From Veillonella nakazawae (GTDB lineage: Bacteria > Bacillota > Negativicutes > Veillonellales > Veillonellaceae), in contig NZ_AP022321.1 in the NCBI RefSeq assembly GCF_013393365.1, positions 716,001-780,000 on the forward strand: 64,000 bases of DNA. Direction: 5' to 3'. Below, one piece after another: positions 18,888 to 28,727 of this stretch; position 1 is the first letter of the stretch, and each line of letters starts with the position of its first letter. The notes under the pieces were generated by a model. The model had not been told where the DNA came from, made no database searches, and saw only the letters and a list, made by a program, of their open reading frames with translations. A program made the position numbers and the translations under genes.

Positions 18888-20788
18888 TGAAACGCGTAGT
18901 AGTAGATCCGATTTCCCGTATTGAAGGTCATTTACGGGTAGAAATAAAAGTTGATGAAGCGAGTGGTAAGGTAGAGGACGCATTGTCTTCTGGTACTGCT
19001 TGGCGCGGTATCGAACTTGTTGCTAAAGATCGCGATCCTCGTGACCTTTGGGCTTTCGTACAACGTATTTGTGGCGTATGTACTACAACACATGCGTTGG
19101 CAGCGTTACGTGCTGTAGAGGATGCACTTGGTATTACCATTCCTAAAAATGCAAACTATATTCGTAACATCATGCATAGCTCTTTAGATGTACATGACCA
19201 TATTGTGCATTTTTATCACTTGCATGCTCTTGATTGGGTTAGTCCTATAGCAGCGTTGAGTGCAGACCCTGCGAAGACAGCTCAATTACAAAATGAAATT
19301 TTAACAACCTATAATGTAGGTGGCTTGGCACCAGCTGAAACGGCATCTAAAGACTCTGCATATCCTAAAGAGTTCCCTAAAGCGACTACTGCATATTTTG
19401 CAGCGGTACAACAAAAGGTTAAGAAGATTGTTGAATCTGGTCAGTTGGGCATTTTCGCTGCTCAATGGTGGGATCATCCTGATTATAATTTGTTGCCACC
19501 AGAGGTTCACTTAATGGCCGTATCCCATTACTTGAATATTCTTGATCGTCAACGTGATATCGTAATTCCTCACGTTGTATTTGGTGGTAAAAACCCACAT
19601 CCACATTATATTGTTGGTGGTATGCCATGTTCCATTTCTATGAATGATATGAATGCGCCTATCAATACAGCACGTCTTGCTGCGGTAGAAGAATCTATTG
19701 CATTGGCTAAAGATTTAGTAAGTAACTTCTACTTGCCTGATTTACTTGCTATTGGAAAAATCTATGTTGAAAAAGGCATGGTCGATGGCGGTGGCCTTGC
19801 GAAAAAACGTGTTATGTCTTATGGTGATTATCCAGATGATACATATACTGGCATTTCTAATGGTGATTACCATAAAAAATGTGTGGTTCGATCCAATGGC
19901 GTTGTAGAAAACTTTGCTTTAGGTGTGGATAAGGCTACATTTATTCCACTAGAAGGTAAAGATTTCATGGATCCACAATACCTTAGTGAAGAGGTTGATC
20001 ACTCCTGGTTCACATATCCAGATGGTAAAAGTTCTCTTCATCCTATCGAAGGTGTTACAGATCCTAAGTTTACAGGTCCTAAATCTGGTACAAAAGAAAA
20101 ATGGGAATTCCTTGATGAAGATAAAAAATATTCTTGGATTAAATCCCCAACATTCAAAGGTAAAACTGCAGAGGTTGGCCCATTAGCGAAATATATCGTT
20201 GTATATACAAAAGTAAAACAAGGTATCATTAAAGACCCAACTTGGGCAGAGTCTATGATTGTTCGTCAAATCGATACAGTATCTCAAGTATTAGGGGTAC
20301 CTGCTCATGTATGGATGACTACAATGGTTGGTCGAACAGCTTGTCGTGGCCTTGATGCACAAGTAGCAGCAAATATGAGTCAATACTTCTTTGATAAACT
20401 TGTTGCTAACATCAAGAATGGCGATACTACAGTGGCTGATATGACTAAGTTTGAGCCAAATACATGGGATAAAGATGCTAAAGGCGTTGGCCTTGTAGAT
20501 GCACCTCGCGGTGGTTTGGGCCACTGGATTCACATTAAAGATGGCCGCTCTGCAAACTATCAATGTATCGTACCATCTACATGGAATGCATGTCCTAAGA
20601 CTGCAGCAAATGAACATGGTGCCTACGAAGACTCCATGATTGATACACATGTAAAAATTGTAGATAAACCACTTGAAATCTTGAAGGTAATTCACTCCTT
20701 TGACCCATGTCTCGCATGTGCAACCCATTTATACAATAAAAAAGGCGAAAAAATTGTTTCCGTCAATACAGATGCATTGTGTAAATAA
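18887..20788 (+). CDS. hyaB: [NiFe] hydrogenase large subunit
   Basis: Catalytic subunit that oxidises H2 at a Ni-Fe centre. The N-terminal ligand motif is RICGVCTTTH (cysteines near 62 and 65). The C-terminal one is DPCLACATH (Cys608, Cys611, His614). The 19 residues after His614 are the peptide removed by the maturation protease encoded downstream. Its ATG overlaps the hyaA stop by one base. It has no signal of its own and is co-exported with the Tat-carrying small subunit. Confidence 0.96.
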   Translation: MKRVVVDPISRIEGHLRVEIKVDEASGKVEDALSSGTAWRGIELVAKDRDPRDLWAFVQRICGVCTTTHALAALRAVEDALGITIPKNANYIRNIMHSSLDVHDHIVHFYHLHALDWVSPIAALSADPAKTAQLQNEILTTYNVGGLAPAETASKDSAYPKEFPKATTAYFAAVQQKVKKIVESGQLGIFAAQWWDHPDYNLLPPEVHLMAVSHYLNILDRQRDIVIPHVVFGGKNPHPHYIVGGMPCSISMNDMNAPINTARLAAVEESIALAKDLVSNFYLPDLLAIGKIYVEKGMVDGGGLAKKRVMSYGDYPDDTYTGISNGDYHKKCVVRSNGVVENFALGVDKATFIPLEGKDFMDPQYLSEEVDHSWFTYPDGKSSLHPIEGVTDPKFTGPKSGTKEKWEFLDEDKKYSWIKSPTFKGKTAEVGPLAKYIVVYTKVKQGIIKDPTWAESMIVRQIDTVSQVLGVPAHVWMTTMVGRTACRGLDAQVAANMSQYFFDKLVANIKNGDTTVADMTKFEPNTWDKDAKGVGLVDAPRGGLGHWIHIKDGRSANYQCIVPSTWNACPKTAANEHGAYEDSMIDTHVKIVDKPLEILKVIHSFDPCLACATHLYNKKGEKIVSVNTDALCK

Positions 20789-20802
20789 AGGGTGGTGGGC
20801 TT

Positions 20803-21612
20803 ATGTTAATACATACTGACAAAAAGGCGTATGTCGTATTTAGTCTATGGCTGCGCATATTCCACTGGACTATGGTGCTAAGCGTAACTGCATTATTCTG
20901 GACAGGCCTATATATTGGTGATCCAGGATTTGCGGCTATCACAGGTAATCCAGAGCCAACCTTTGCTATTGATGGCTGGTTCTCTATGGAAACTATGCGG
21001 CGTATCCATTTCATTGCAGGGGTTATCTTAACATGCTCCTTTATTTTCCGATTTGCAGGAGCTCTTTGGAATCGAGGAGATAGATTATTACCTAAATTCC
21101 GCCAAAAACGGTATTGGTATGGTCTTAAAGAAACTACATTGCACTATTTGATGATTCCACAAAAACACGAACATCATTGGCTTCGTAACTCCTTAGCAAG
21201 AACTGCATATATGATGGTATATGTAATGTTTTTCTTTGAAATCTTAACGGGGTTAACAATGTATTCTATGGTGGATCCTAATGGTATTCTAGGAACCCTA
21301 TTCGCACCAGTTGTTACATTATTTGGTGGTGAATATAAGGTTCACATTATTCATCACTATATTGCGTGGGGATTCTTGTTCTTTACTATCGTTCACGTGT
21401 ACATGGCATTCCGAGAAGACGTTATGGAGGAATCCGGCGAAGTATCTGCTATGGTTTCCGGCATGAAGTATTATGCGCATGATCCAATCGATATTGAAGA
21501 TCTAAACGGTAAACGCCGTCGTGGTGAACGTATCGATAAACCATCTGGTACTACATATCGTCCAAGTGATCCTAACGATCCTAGAGAAAGAGAATTACAA
21601 GATAATGACTAA
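20803..21612 (+). CDS. hyaC: Hydrogenase b-type cytochrome subunit
   Basis: A 269-residue integral membrane diheme cytochrome b of the HyaC/HupC family that passes electrons from the hydrogenase to quinones. Four hydrophobic segments with haem-ligand histidines are visible (LRIFHWTMVLSVTALFWTGL, RRIHFIAGVILTCSFIFRF, a third near 140-160, HIIHHYIAWGFLFFTIVHVYMAF). The hydrophilic C-terminal tail is charged. It begins 14 bp after hyaB. Confidence 0.92.
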   Translation: MLIHTDKKAYVVFSLWLRIFHWTMVLSVTALFWTGLYIGDPGFAAITGNPEPTFAIDGWFSMETMRRIHFIAGVILTCSFIFRFAGALWNRGDRLLPKFRQKRYWYGLKETTLHYLMIPQKHEHHWLRNSLARTAYMMVYVMFFFEILTGLTMYSMVDPNGILGTLFAPVVTLFGGEYKVHIIHHYIAWGFLFFTIVHVYMAFREDVMEESGEVSAMVSGMKYYAHDPIDIEDLNGKRRRGERIDKPSGTTYRPSDPNDPRERELQDND

Positions 21613-22183
21613 TACAAGTACTGATATCATCAGTGGCTTGGAACAATACGCGGACTCTGAGGGTCCGCGTATTGATTTAAATAGCCTTTATGATGATGGG
21701 AATAATGAAATTGTTCTACTTGGCGTAGGGAATATATTGCTTACTGATGAGGGATTAGGTGTTCATGTAGTGAAAGAGTTGAAAGAATCTTTCACATTTA
21801 CACCAGCCATTTCTATTATTGATGGTGGCACAATGGGGATGGAGCTACTTACGTATATGCGTGGAATGAAGAAAATTCTTCTTGTAGATGCTATCAATGG
21901 TGGAGAAGCACCAGGAACTATATATGAGTTTCCTCATAAGGAATTAGAACAATATTTTACAGAGCATATTTCTGTACATGAAGTAGGGATGCAAGATATT
22001 TTACGTATCCGTGCTATTCAAGAGGATCCATTAGAGGATGCAGTGGTTATTGGCGTAGAACCAGAATCATTAGAAATTGGCTTTGAACCTAGTGCGCCTG
22101 TACAACGAGCATTACCAGAGGTAAAAGAGCGGGTATTACATGTTCTACAAGAATGGGGCGTAATTGCAGAGCTTAATACTTAA
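21605..22183 (+). CDS. hyaD: Hydrogenase maturation protease
   Basis: A 192-residue HyaD/HybD-type endopeptidase that trims the large subunit C-terminus after nickel insertion. The nickel-sensing acidic residues and histidine are in LGVGNILLTDEGLGVHVV, LLVDAINGG and ISVHEVGMQDIL. I start at the ATG at 21605 (MTNTSTDIISGLEQ), which overlaps the end of the cytochrome gene by eight bases; an upstream GTG would give a long unsupported extension. A preface of about 35 residues precedes the protease core and is unusual. Confidence 0.9.
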   Translation: MTNTSTDIISGLEQYADSEGPRIDLNSLYDDGNNEIVLLGVGNILLTDEGLGVHVVKELKESFTFTPAISIIDGGTMGMELLTYMRGMKKILLVDAINGGEAPGTIYEFPHKELEQYFTEHISVHEVGMQDILRIRAIQEDPLEDAVVIGVEPESLEIGFEPSAPVQRALPEVKERVLHVLQEWGVIAELNT

Positions 22184-22230
22184 AATAATGCGTTTATAGG
22201 ATATAAAGAGTATCTCTAATAGGAGTATTT

Positions 22231-22608
22231 ATGATTGAGAATTATAGTAATGTTCGCGCTGTTTTAAATGAGTTGCGTTTAGCTCTTAAAAACTTGCGAG
22301 AAACGGGTGAGACATATTCAATTTATATTGAGAAAACAGGGCTCACAGAAGAAGAACAAGTGGAAGTATTAGAAACACTTGGCCGTGGTCATATTACGAT
22401 TAACTTCAATGAAACTGATCAGCCTGTAGAGTGGTATGAATCTCAATTCTCTGGAATTTGGATTGGAACCTTTAAAAATGGCCGAGATGATTCAATTTTG
22501 CACACCGTAGAGGTTTCGAAGTATCCTGTAGTGGCTGGTGCATATGAAGAGGATATGGAGCTTGCAGAGGAAGATTTACAATCTTGGATTGATGCTGCTG
22601 GCCTATAA
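22231..22608 (+). CDS. HupH/HyaF C-terminal-domain protein
   Basis: A 125-residue protein that matches the C-terminal domain of HupH/HyaF hydrogenase maturation proteins (LGRGHITINF, ETDQPVEWYESQFSGIWIGTF, VEVSKYPVVAGAYEEDMEL). It probably helps assemble the small subunit's iron-sulfur clusters (inference from the family). It is the last gene of the operon, before a strong terminator. No hyp genes for cofactor synthesis are in the window, so they must lie elsewhere. Confidence 0.75.
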   Translation: MIENYSNVRAVLNELRLALKNLRETGETYSIYIEKTGLTEEEQVEVLETLGRGHITINFNETDQPVEWYESQFSGIWIGTFKNGRDDSILHTVEVSKYPVVAGAYEEDMELAEEDLQSWIDAAGL

Positions 22609-22612
22609 TAAA

Positions 22613-22641
22613 AGAGACCCTGATAAGGGTCTCTTTCTTCT
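22613..22641 (+). terminator. Terminator of the hydrogenase operon
   Basis: A perfect 9-bp stem AGAGACCCT / AGGGTCTCT with loop GATA, followed by TTCTTCTC. Confidence 0.85.
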
Positions 22642-23130
22642 CTATTGATGAAAAGATTCTAGTAAATTTATTTTATTAATAGCATAATGTTAGTTTTTTA
22701 TATTATTAGTATTTTATGCATCTTTTAGGGCATATATGATTGATTTATGCACAGAGTGATTAGTAAAATTATTTCAAATTTTATGAATTTAAGATGAAAT
22801 CGGTTGAGATCCTTATATTTGTAGCGAAAAATATATTTGATATTTTGATTAATTAACGATTAAATCAGTAATTAACAGTATTTCATTGATTTTTAGTGAT
22901 ATAAATTTATTTTATAATACGGTTTATTGAGTAGTTATTTAGATAAGTAAAACAATAACTTATTCACCATGCTTATATATGGGATAAATGAAGAGAAATG
23001 TCTATAGAGTTTGTAGAAATCGCATGTTTACTGGGGTTATAGATATTATTTTTCCTATTGTTAACCTTGGCGATTTGCCTTAATTTACTAATTAATTTAA
23101 AATATGTGAGTAAAATACTTTGGAGGATTT
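22642..23130 (+). other. AT-rich spacer with no gene seen
   Basis: About 490 bp with no convincing reading frame on either strand. It is strongly AT-rich with scattered TATAAT-like words (for example near 22913). The glycosyltransferase gene has TTTGGAGG just before its ATG, so its promoter must lie in this stretch, but I could not single it out. Confidence 0.5.
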
Positions 23131-24141
23131 ATGTTACTTTCTATTGTAGTGCCTGTATATAACGAAGAAGAGAACATAGCGAATTTTTATAAAGCTGTAA
23201 CTGATGTTATGTCAGGACTCACGTACGATTATGAACTAATCTTCGTAGACGACGGTTCTAGTGATTCGTCAGCTATGATATTGCGTGAAATTGCTTACAA
23301 TGATAAACATGTCAAAGTGTTATTGCTTGCTCGTAATTTTGGGCATCAGACTGCGCTTACTTGTGGTCTTGATTATGCTCATGGAGATGCAGTTATTACA
23401 ATGGACGGTGACATGCAGCATCCACCGGCTTTGATTCCTGAACTTGTTAGGTTGTGGGAGTCAGGCTATGATGTGGTGCGCACCATACGCGATTCAACTG
23501 AAGATGCTAGTTGGGCTAAATCTTTCACGTCTAAGTATTATTACAAACTAATGAACAAAATGGCCGATGTTCCTATTGTTGAAGGTGGATCTGATTTCCG
23601 TCTCATGAATAGTAAAGCATTGGGCACATTGAAACGGTTTAGAGAACATGGTCGTTTTTTGCGCGGTATTGTCGGTGCTTTGGGGTATAGACAAGCTGAG
23701 TTGCACTTTGTGGCGCCACCTCGTTTTGCTGGTGTCTCAAAGTTTAGTGTGCGTAAAATGATACGATTTGCTCTCGATGGGGTAACCGCCTTTTCAAGAG
23801 TTCCTTTACGGGCTGCCTTGTACGTCGGTGTACTATGTGGTGGGTTAAGCTTCTTGCTTATATTGCATCTTTTGTATGTATATCTTACGGGACAAGCCTT
23901 GAATGGATGGACTACCTTGGGCGTATCAATTTTGTTTATTGGTGGAATTCAACTCGTCGGACTGGGAATTATTGGCGAGTATGTAGGTCGTATTTTTGAA
24001 GAGGTGAAGCAACGGCCTTTGTATTGGGTTAAGTCAGCTATAAACTTTGATGAGCATGAAGATGCTCCATTACTTGGACCAAGTAGTGCAGATGTGTTTA
24101 TGGCACCTGAGACTTATACTAACAAAAGCAAAGAAGACTAG
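23131..24141 (+). CDS. Family 2 glycosyltransferase (undecaprenyl/dolichyl-phosphate type)
   Basis: A 336-residue GT2 enzyme with the GT-A fold (VPVYNEEENI, VDDGSSDSS, the DxD region MDGDMQHPPALIPEL, then EGGSDFRLM). Two C-terminal transmembrane helices follow (about 232-255 and 267-290), as in GtrB/YkoT/ArnC proteins. It probably loads a sugar onto a lipid-phosphate carrier at the inner membrane for envelope glycan modification; the sugar is unknown. No flippase (gtrA) or third gtr gene is adjacent. Confidence 0.85.
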   Translation: MLLSIVVPVYNEEENIANFYKAVTDVMSGLTYDYELIFVDDGSSDSSAMILREIAYNDKHVKVLLLARNFGHQTALTCGLDYAHGDAVITMDGDMQHPPALIPELVRLWESGYDVVRTIRDSTEDASWAKSFTSKYYYKLMNKMADVPIVEGGSDFRLMNSKALGTLKRFREHGRFLRGIVGALGYRQAELHFVAPPRFAGVSKFSVRKMIRFALDGVTAFSRVPLRAALYVGVLCGGLSFLLILHLLYVYLTGQALNGWTTLGVSILFIGGIQLVGLGIIGEYVGRIFEEVKQRPLYWVKSAINFDEHEDAPLLGPSSADVFMAPETYTNKSKED

Positions 24142-24223
24142 CTGTATTTGTGAATGCAAATAAATAGACGGTTAGTATATTTTGAATAAATAACTTACTT
24201 TAAAAGTTTTGGAAAGGAAGCAT

Positions 24224-25033
24224 ATGAAGTCAAAATATAGTAAGGTTAAAATAACGGCATTAACATTAACTTTTGTGTGTGCCACAACAGCCATGGTAGG
24301 TGCAACAACATTACAATATGGTGATAAGGGCAAAAGTGTTACAGCGGTTCAACAACAACTAATTAAACACGGTTATAATGCTACAGATAAAAATGGTGTA
24401 TATGGTAAAGAAACGAAATGGGCAGTTCGTCTGTTCCAACAAGATCGTGGCTTACCAGTGGACGGTATTGTAGGTCCTGCTACGTATAATGCATTGATGA
24501 GTGCTCCTCGTTCTACGAAGGCAGTATTGACTCAAAATGCTGCGACTAAAGCAGTAGCAACAAAATCCGCTTTCACAAACAACAATGCGACATCTCGTCG
24601 TGTTGCTGGTCAATCCATTACTGGCAAAAATATTAAATTAAATAATATTACGAAAAACGAAACACCAAGTAGCATTCATGCTATCTTGGCGGAAGCAGAC
24701 AAATATCGCGGTGTACCATATGTATTTGGTGGTACTACACCAAGTGGTTTCGACTGCTCTGGTTACGTTAAATATGTATTTGCAAAACAAGGTATTTCTT
24801 TGCCACGTTTAGCAGATGAACAATATAACGTAGGTGTTGAGGTTTCTCGTGCGAACTTAAAAGCAGGGGATTTGGTATTCTTTGAAACATATGAACCAGG
24901 TCCATCTCACTCCGGTATTTATATTGGTGATGGCAAGTTCATCAGCGCCACTTCCAGTCGTGGTGTAGCAGTAGCAGATCTTGATACTGGCTATTGGGGT
25001 GAACGCTATATCGGCGCAAAACGCGTTGTATAA
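24224..25033 (+). CDS. NlpC/P60 peptidoglycan hydrolase with PG-binding domain
   Basis: A 269-residue secreted cell-wall endopeptidase. It has a signal peptide (about 1-28) and a peptidoglycan-binding domain of type 1 (LQYGDKGKSVTAVQQQLIKHGY...VDGIVGPATYNALM). A low-complexity linker leads to an NlpC/P60 catalytic domain with Cys178 in SGFDCSGYVKYVF and His in PSHSGIYIGDGKF. The ATG at 24224 follows AAAGGAAG; an in-frame start 15 bases upstream is less well placed. Confidence 0.9.
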   Translation: MKSKYSKVKITALTLTFVCATTAMVGATTLQYGDKGKSVTAVQQQLIKHGYNATDKNGVYGKETKWAVRLFQQDRGLPVDGIVGPATYNALMSAPRSTKAVLTQNAATKAVATKSAFTNNNATSRRVAGQSITGKNIKLNNITKNETPSSIHAILAEADKYRGVPYVFGGTTPSGFDCSGYVKYVFAKQGISLPRLADEQYNVGVEVSRANLKAGDLVFFETYEPGPSHSGIYIGDGKFISATSSRGVAVADLDTGYWGERYIGAKRVV

Positions 25034-25052
25034 ACCAATACATATTAGCTTT

Positions 25053-25107
25053 AAAAGAGGCTATACGAATCAATTATGTTCTGTTGATTTGTATAACCTC
25101 TTTTTCT
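25053..25107 (+). terminator. Intrinsic terminator after the NlpC/P60 gene
   Basis: A long imperfect stem (about 18 bp; AAAGAGG-TATAC-AATCAA with its complement TTGATT-GTATA-CCTCTTT), followed by TTTTCT. Confidence 0.85.
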
Positions 25108-25249
25108 CATTTCTAGAAATATTGAATTTTATCCTTGTATTTACTATTGTGAAAGTCGGTAAATTCCGCATAATCTCAATGTTTTTAATAGATTTTATGT
25201 CATTTTTACGATATAATGAAGAGTAAATAATTTTAGGAGGAATATACAC

Positions 25250-27865
25250 ATGAAGGGTAATGAACTGCGTCAAGCATACTTGCAGTTTTTTGAAAGCAAA
25301 GGACATTTAAAATTAGATAGTTTTTCTCTTATACCAGAAAACGATCCATCTCTATTATTGATTGGGGCAGGTATGGCGCCATTAAAGCCTTTCTTTACAG
25401 GTAAATTGGTACCTCCTTGTCATCGTATTACAACAAGCCAAAAATGTATGCGTACAGGTGACCTTGAAAACGTAGGTCGCACAGCTCGTCACCATACATT
25501 CTTTGAAATGCTTGGCAACTTCTCCTTTGGTGACTACTTCAAAAAAGAAGCAATTCACTGGGCATGGGAGTTCTTAACTGAAGTTATTAAACTCGATAAA
25601 AATAGATTGTATGTTACTGTATATCCAGATGACCAAGAAGCATATGATACATGGCACAATGATTGTGGCGTAGAAGAAAGTCATATTACACGCCTTGAAG
25701 ATAACTTCTGGGAAATCGGTGAAGGCCCATGTGGTCCTGATAGTGAAATTTTCTTCGACCAAGGTCCTGAACATGGTTGTGATGATCCTAACTGTGCACC
25801 AGGTTGTGACTGCGATCGCTATCTTGAAATCTGGAACTTAGTATTCACTCAATTTAATAAAATGCCAGATGGTTCTTATGAACCATTGCAACATAAAAAC
25901 ATCGATACTGGCGCTGGCCTTGAACGATTGGCTTCCGTATTGCAAGGTTGTAAAACAAACTTTGAAACCGATTTGATTTTCCCAATTATTGAAGCTACAG
26001 CTAAACGCGCTGGTGTTACATATAACGAAAATCCAAATACTGATGTTTCTTTAAAGGTTATTGCTGACCATGCTCGTGCTGTAACTGCATTGATTTCCGA
26101 TGGCGTATTGCCATCTAACGAAGGTCGTGGTTACGTATTGCGTCGTATTTTACGTCGTGCTGTACGTCATGGCCGTTTACTTGGTATTGAAGGTATCTTC
26201 TTAACACCACTTATTGATGTAGTAGTAGATATTCTTGGCCCTGGTATTAAATCCATTGCTGAGAAACAAGACTTCGTTAAACGGGTTGTACAAAACGAAG
26301 AAGAACGATTCAACCAAACCTTGGAACAAGGTCTTGAATTGTTGAATTCTTTGATTGATACACTTGCTGCTGAAAAAGCAACTGTAGTGCCTGGTACAGA
26401 AGTATTCAAATTATATGATACATACGGATTCCCTTGGGAATTAACAGAAGAAATTGCTTCTGAACGCGGCTTTACAATCGACCATGAAGGTTTTGAAGCA
26501 GCTATGAAGGAACAACGTGAACGCGCTCGTGAAGCTCGTGTAAAAGAAGATGCTAAGGTAGCAACACCTGACATCACATTCTTGAAAGACGAAGAGCTTC
26601 TTGAAGATGAAGCTGTAACTGCTTCTTCCGTATTAATGATTGGCAAAGGCTCTGAACGTTTGCAAACAGCTGCTGATGGCGATGAAATTACTGTTATCGT
26701 ACGCACCACACCATTCCACGCTGAAGGGGGCGGTCAATTAGGTGATACAGGCTTTATCGTTGGCCCAATGGGTAAGGTAGAGGTTCATAATACAAAACGT
26801 TTACCTGAAGGCACTGTATACCATATCGGTACTGTTGTGGAAGGTTCCATTTCCGAAGGCGATGATGTAACGCTTGAAGTAGATACAAATCGCCGTGCTG
26901 CTATGGCTCGTAACCATACAGCAACACATTTGTTACATGCAGCATTGAAAAAGGTTCTAGGCGAGCATGTTAACCAAGCAGGTTCCTTAGTAACTCCAGA
27001 TTACTTGCGTTTTGACTTCACTCACTTCTCTCCTGTAACACAAGAGGAACTTGATCAAATCGAAGCTCTTGTAAATGAAGAAATTTTAAAAGCTACAGAC
27101 TTAGCTATTGCTGAAATGTCCATGGACGAAGCAAAAGCGAAAGGTGCGATGGCGCTCTTTGGCGATAAATATGGTGATGTAGTTCGCGTTGTAGAGGTTC
27201 CTGGCTTCTCCGTTGAATTATGTGGCGGTTCTCATGTAGGTAATACAGCTTTCATTAGTTCCTTCCGCTTAACATCTGAAGCAGGTATCGGTTCTGGTGT
27301 ACGTCGTATTGAAGCAATTACAGGTCGCGCAGCTCTAGATGCAGCAAAACATGATCGCTTGACTATCGAACGTATGGCAGGCGAACTTAAAACTAAAGCA
27401 CCTCAAGTAGAAGAACGTTTACATCAAGTATTGGCTGAAGCAAAAGAAACTGCAAAAGAATTAGAACAAATTCGCAAAGAGGTTTCTGCAGCTGGTGCGG
27501 CAGATATCATTGCTGGTAAAGTTATGATTGGCGATGTAGCATTTGTAGCGGCTGCTGTAAAAGCATCCTCTATCGATGAATTACGTGACTTAGCGGATAT
27601 GGGCCTTGATCAATTAAATGGCTCTGGCGTAGTCCTCGTAGGTGCTGCTATGGGTGACGATAAGGTTAACTTTGTATGTAAAGTATCTAAAGACGTTGTT
27701 GCTAAAGGTGCAAAAGCTGGTAACATCGTAAAAGCAGCAGCTCAAGTAGCTGGTGGTAATGGCGGTGGCCGTCCAGATATGGCTCAAGCAGGTGGTAAAG
27801 AACCAGCGAAATTGATGGAAGCATTAAAAGCTGGTGGTGAAGCTTTAACATCTATGTTACAATAG
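25250..27865 (+). CDS. alaS: Alanyl-tRNA synthetase
   Basis: An 871-residue full-length AlaRS. The class II catalytic core lies at the N-terminus (LRQAYLQFFESKGHLKL, MCRTGDLENVGRT-like MRTGDLENVGRTARHHTFFEMLGNFSFGDYFK). The editing domain has NHTATHLLHAAL and CGGSHVG, and a C-Ala domain ends with GGNGGGRPDMAQAGG. Strong TAGGAGGA precedes the ATG. The 140-bp gap before it has a TATAAT at 25212-25217 but no T-box, unlike thrS. Confidence 0.98.
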   Translation: MKGNELRQAYLQFFESKGHLKLDSFSLIPENDPSLLLIGAGMAPLKPFFTGKLVPPCHRITTSQKCMRTGDLENVGRTARHHTFFEMLGNFSFGDYFKKEAIHWAWEFLTEVIKLDKNRLYVTVYPDDQEAYDTWHNDCGVEESHITRLEDNFWEIGEGPCGPDSEIFFDQGPEHGCDDPNCAPGCDCDRYLEIWNLVFTQFNKMPDGSYEPLQHKNIDTGAGLERLASVLQGCKTNFETDLIFPIIEATAKRAGVTYNENPNTDVSLKVIADHARAVTALISDGVLPSNEGRGYVLRRILRRAVRHGRLLGIEGIFLTPLIDVVVDILGPGIKSIAEKQDFVKRVVQNEEERFNQTLEQGLELLNSLIDTLAAEKATVVPGTEVFKLYDTYGFPWELTEEIASERGFTIDHEGFEAAMKEQRERAREARVKEDAKVATPDITFLKDEELLEDEAVTASSVLMIGKGSERLQTAADGDEITVIVRTTPFHAEGGGQLGDTGFIVGPMGKVEVHNTKRLPEGTVYHIGTVVEGSISEGDDVTLEVDTNRRAAMARNHTATHLLHAALKKVLGEHVNQAGSLVTPDYLRFDFTHFSPVTQEELDQIEALVNEEILKATDLAIAEMSMDEAKAKGAMALFGDKYGDVVRVVEVPGFSVELCGGSHVGNTAFISSFRLTSEAGIGSGVRRIEAITGRAALDAAKHDRLTIERMAGELKTKAPQVEERLHQVLAEAKETAKELEQIRKEVSAAGAADIIAGKVMIGDVAFVAAAVKASSIDELRDLADMGLDQLNGSGVVLVGAAMGDDKVNFVCKVSKDVVAKGAKAGNIVKAAAQVAGGNGGGRPDMAQAGGKEPAKLMEALKAGGEALTSMLQ

Positions 27866-27963
27866 GCATATAATTTTATAATTATACTTGTATCTGTTAT
27901 AGAAAAATTTTATGATGCATAAAAAGTTACTGACTTTGTAGCTTTAATTCAAGTATAATAGTA

Positions 27964-27995
27964 GGCGAGGTTTCACTTTTACAGTGAAACCTGCC
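27964..27995 (+). promoter_or_regulatory. Hairpin in the ireB leader
   Basis: GGC-AGGTTTCAC pairs with GTGAAACCT-GCC (12 bp with one bulged G, 7-base loop). No T-run follows, so it is not a plain terminator; it sits 24 bp before the ireB start and may stabilise or regulate the mRNA (inference). Confidence 0.45.
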
Positions 27996-28019
27996 AATGT
28001 AATAAAAAGGAGGGATACG

Positions 28020-28280
28020 ATGAAGGTTTCTGATGAAACTATGTTATTCCGTAAAGTAGACGATGAACCGATGACAGCTGAAGAGGTTCTTACTCGTGTT
28101 TATCAATCTATTCAAGAAAAAGGTTACAATCCAATCAATCAAATCTTAGGGTATCTTATTTCTGGAGATCCAGCGTACATTACAAGCTATAATAATGCAC
28201 GTTCTGATATCCGTCGTTTAGAGCGGGATGACTTGATTGAGGAATTGTTGAAAGAATACGCAAAGGCAAAACAACTATAA
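28020..28280 (+). CDS. IreB family regulatory protein (UPF0297)
   Basis: An 86-residue protein of the IreB/YrzL family ([56 protein letters not shown]). In enterococci IreB is a phosphorylated target of the PASTA kinase IreK. The start is the ATG at 28020 behind AAGGAGG. It overlaps ruvX by one base and stands in the common order ireB-ruvX-DUF1292 after alaS. Confidence 0.92.
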   Translation: MKVSDETMLFRKVDDEPMTAEEVLTRVYQSIQEKGYNPINQILGYLISGDPAYITSYNNARSDIRRLERDDLIEELLKEYAKAKQL

Positions 28281-28699
28281 TGAGAATTATGTCATTAGAT
28301 GTGGGCAGCCGTACTATCGGTATTGCCTGTAGTGATGCACTGCTCATGACAGCACAAGGTATTGAAACCATTCGTAGAACATCTCTTGAAAAAGATTTTA
28401 ATCGCTTACAAGAACTCATTGCTGAATATGAAGTACATGAGCTTGTAGTAGGTATGCCGAAGAATATGAATGGTACAAAAGGTGAACGAGCTGAAAAGAC
28501 TGAAGAATTCGTTGAAAAGATGAAAGAAGTCATCGATTTACCTGTTTCATATTGGGATGAGCGGTTATCTACGGTTATGGCTGAACGGCAACTCATTGCA
28601 GCTGACGTAAGTCGTAAAAAGCGTAAATCCGTTATTGATAAAATGGCAGCGGTTGTAATTTTGCAAGGATACTTAGATCGCTTGCAGTTCAATAAATAA
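28280..28699 (+). CDS. ruvX: Putative pre-16S rRNA nuclease RuvX/YqgF
   Basis: A 139-residue RNase H-fold protein ([65 protein letters not shown]). It is thought to mature the 5' end of 16S rRNA. It is translationally coupled to ireB. Confidence 0.93.
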   Translation: MRIMSLDVGSRTIGIACSDALLMTAQGIETIRRTSLEKDFNRLQELIAEYEVHELVVGMPKNMNGTKGERAEKTEEFVEKMKEVIDLPVSYWDERLSTVMAERQLIAADVSRKKRKSVIDKMAAVVILQGYLDRLQFNK

Positions 28700-28727
28700 A
28701 TCTTTTTTTCCACAAGGAGGGTTTCCA

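Noticed and set aside
22642..23130. Short frame near 23000 (14 codons) in the long spacer
   Set aside because: Weak ribosome binding site, no hydrophobic or conserved pattern, and no second copy to compare.
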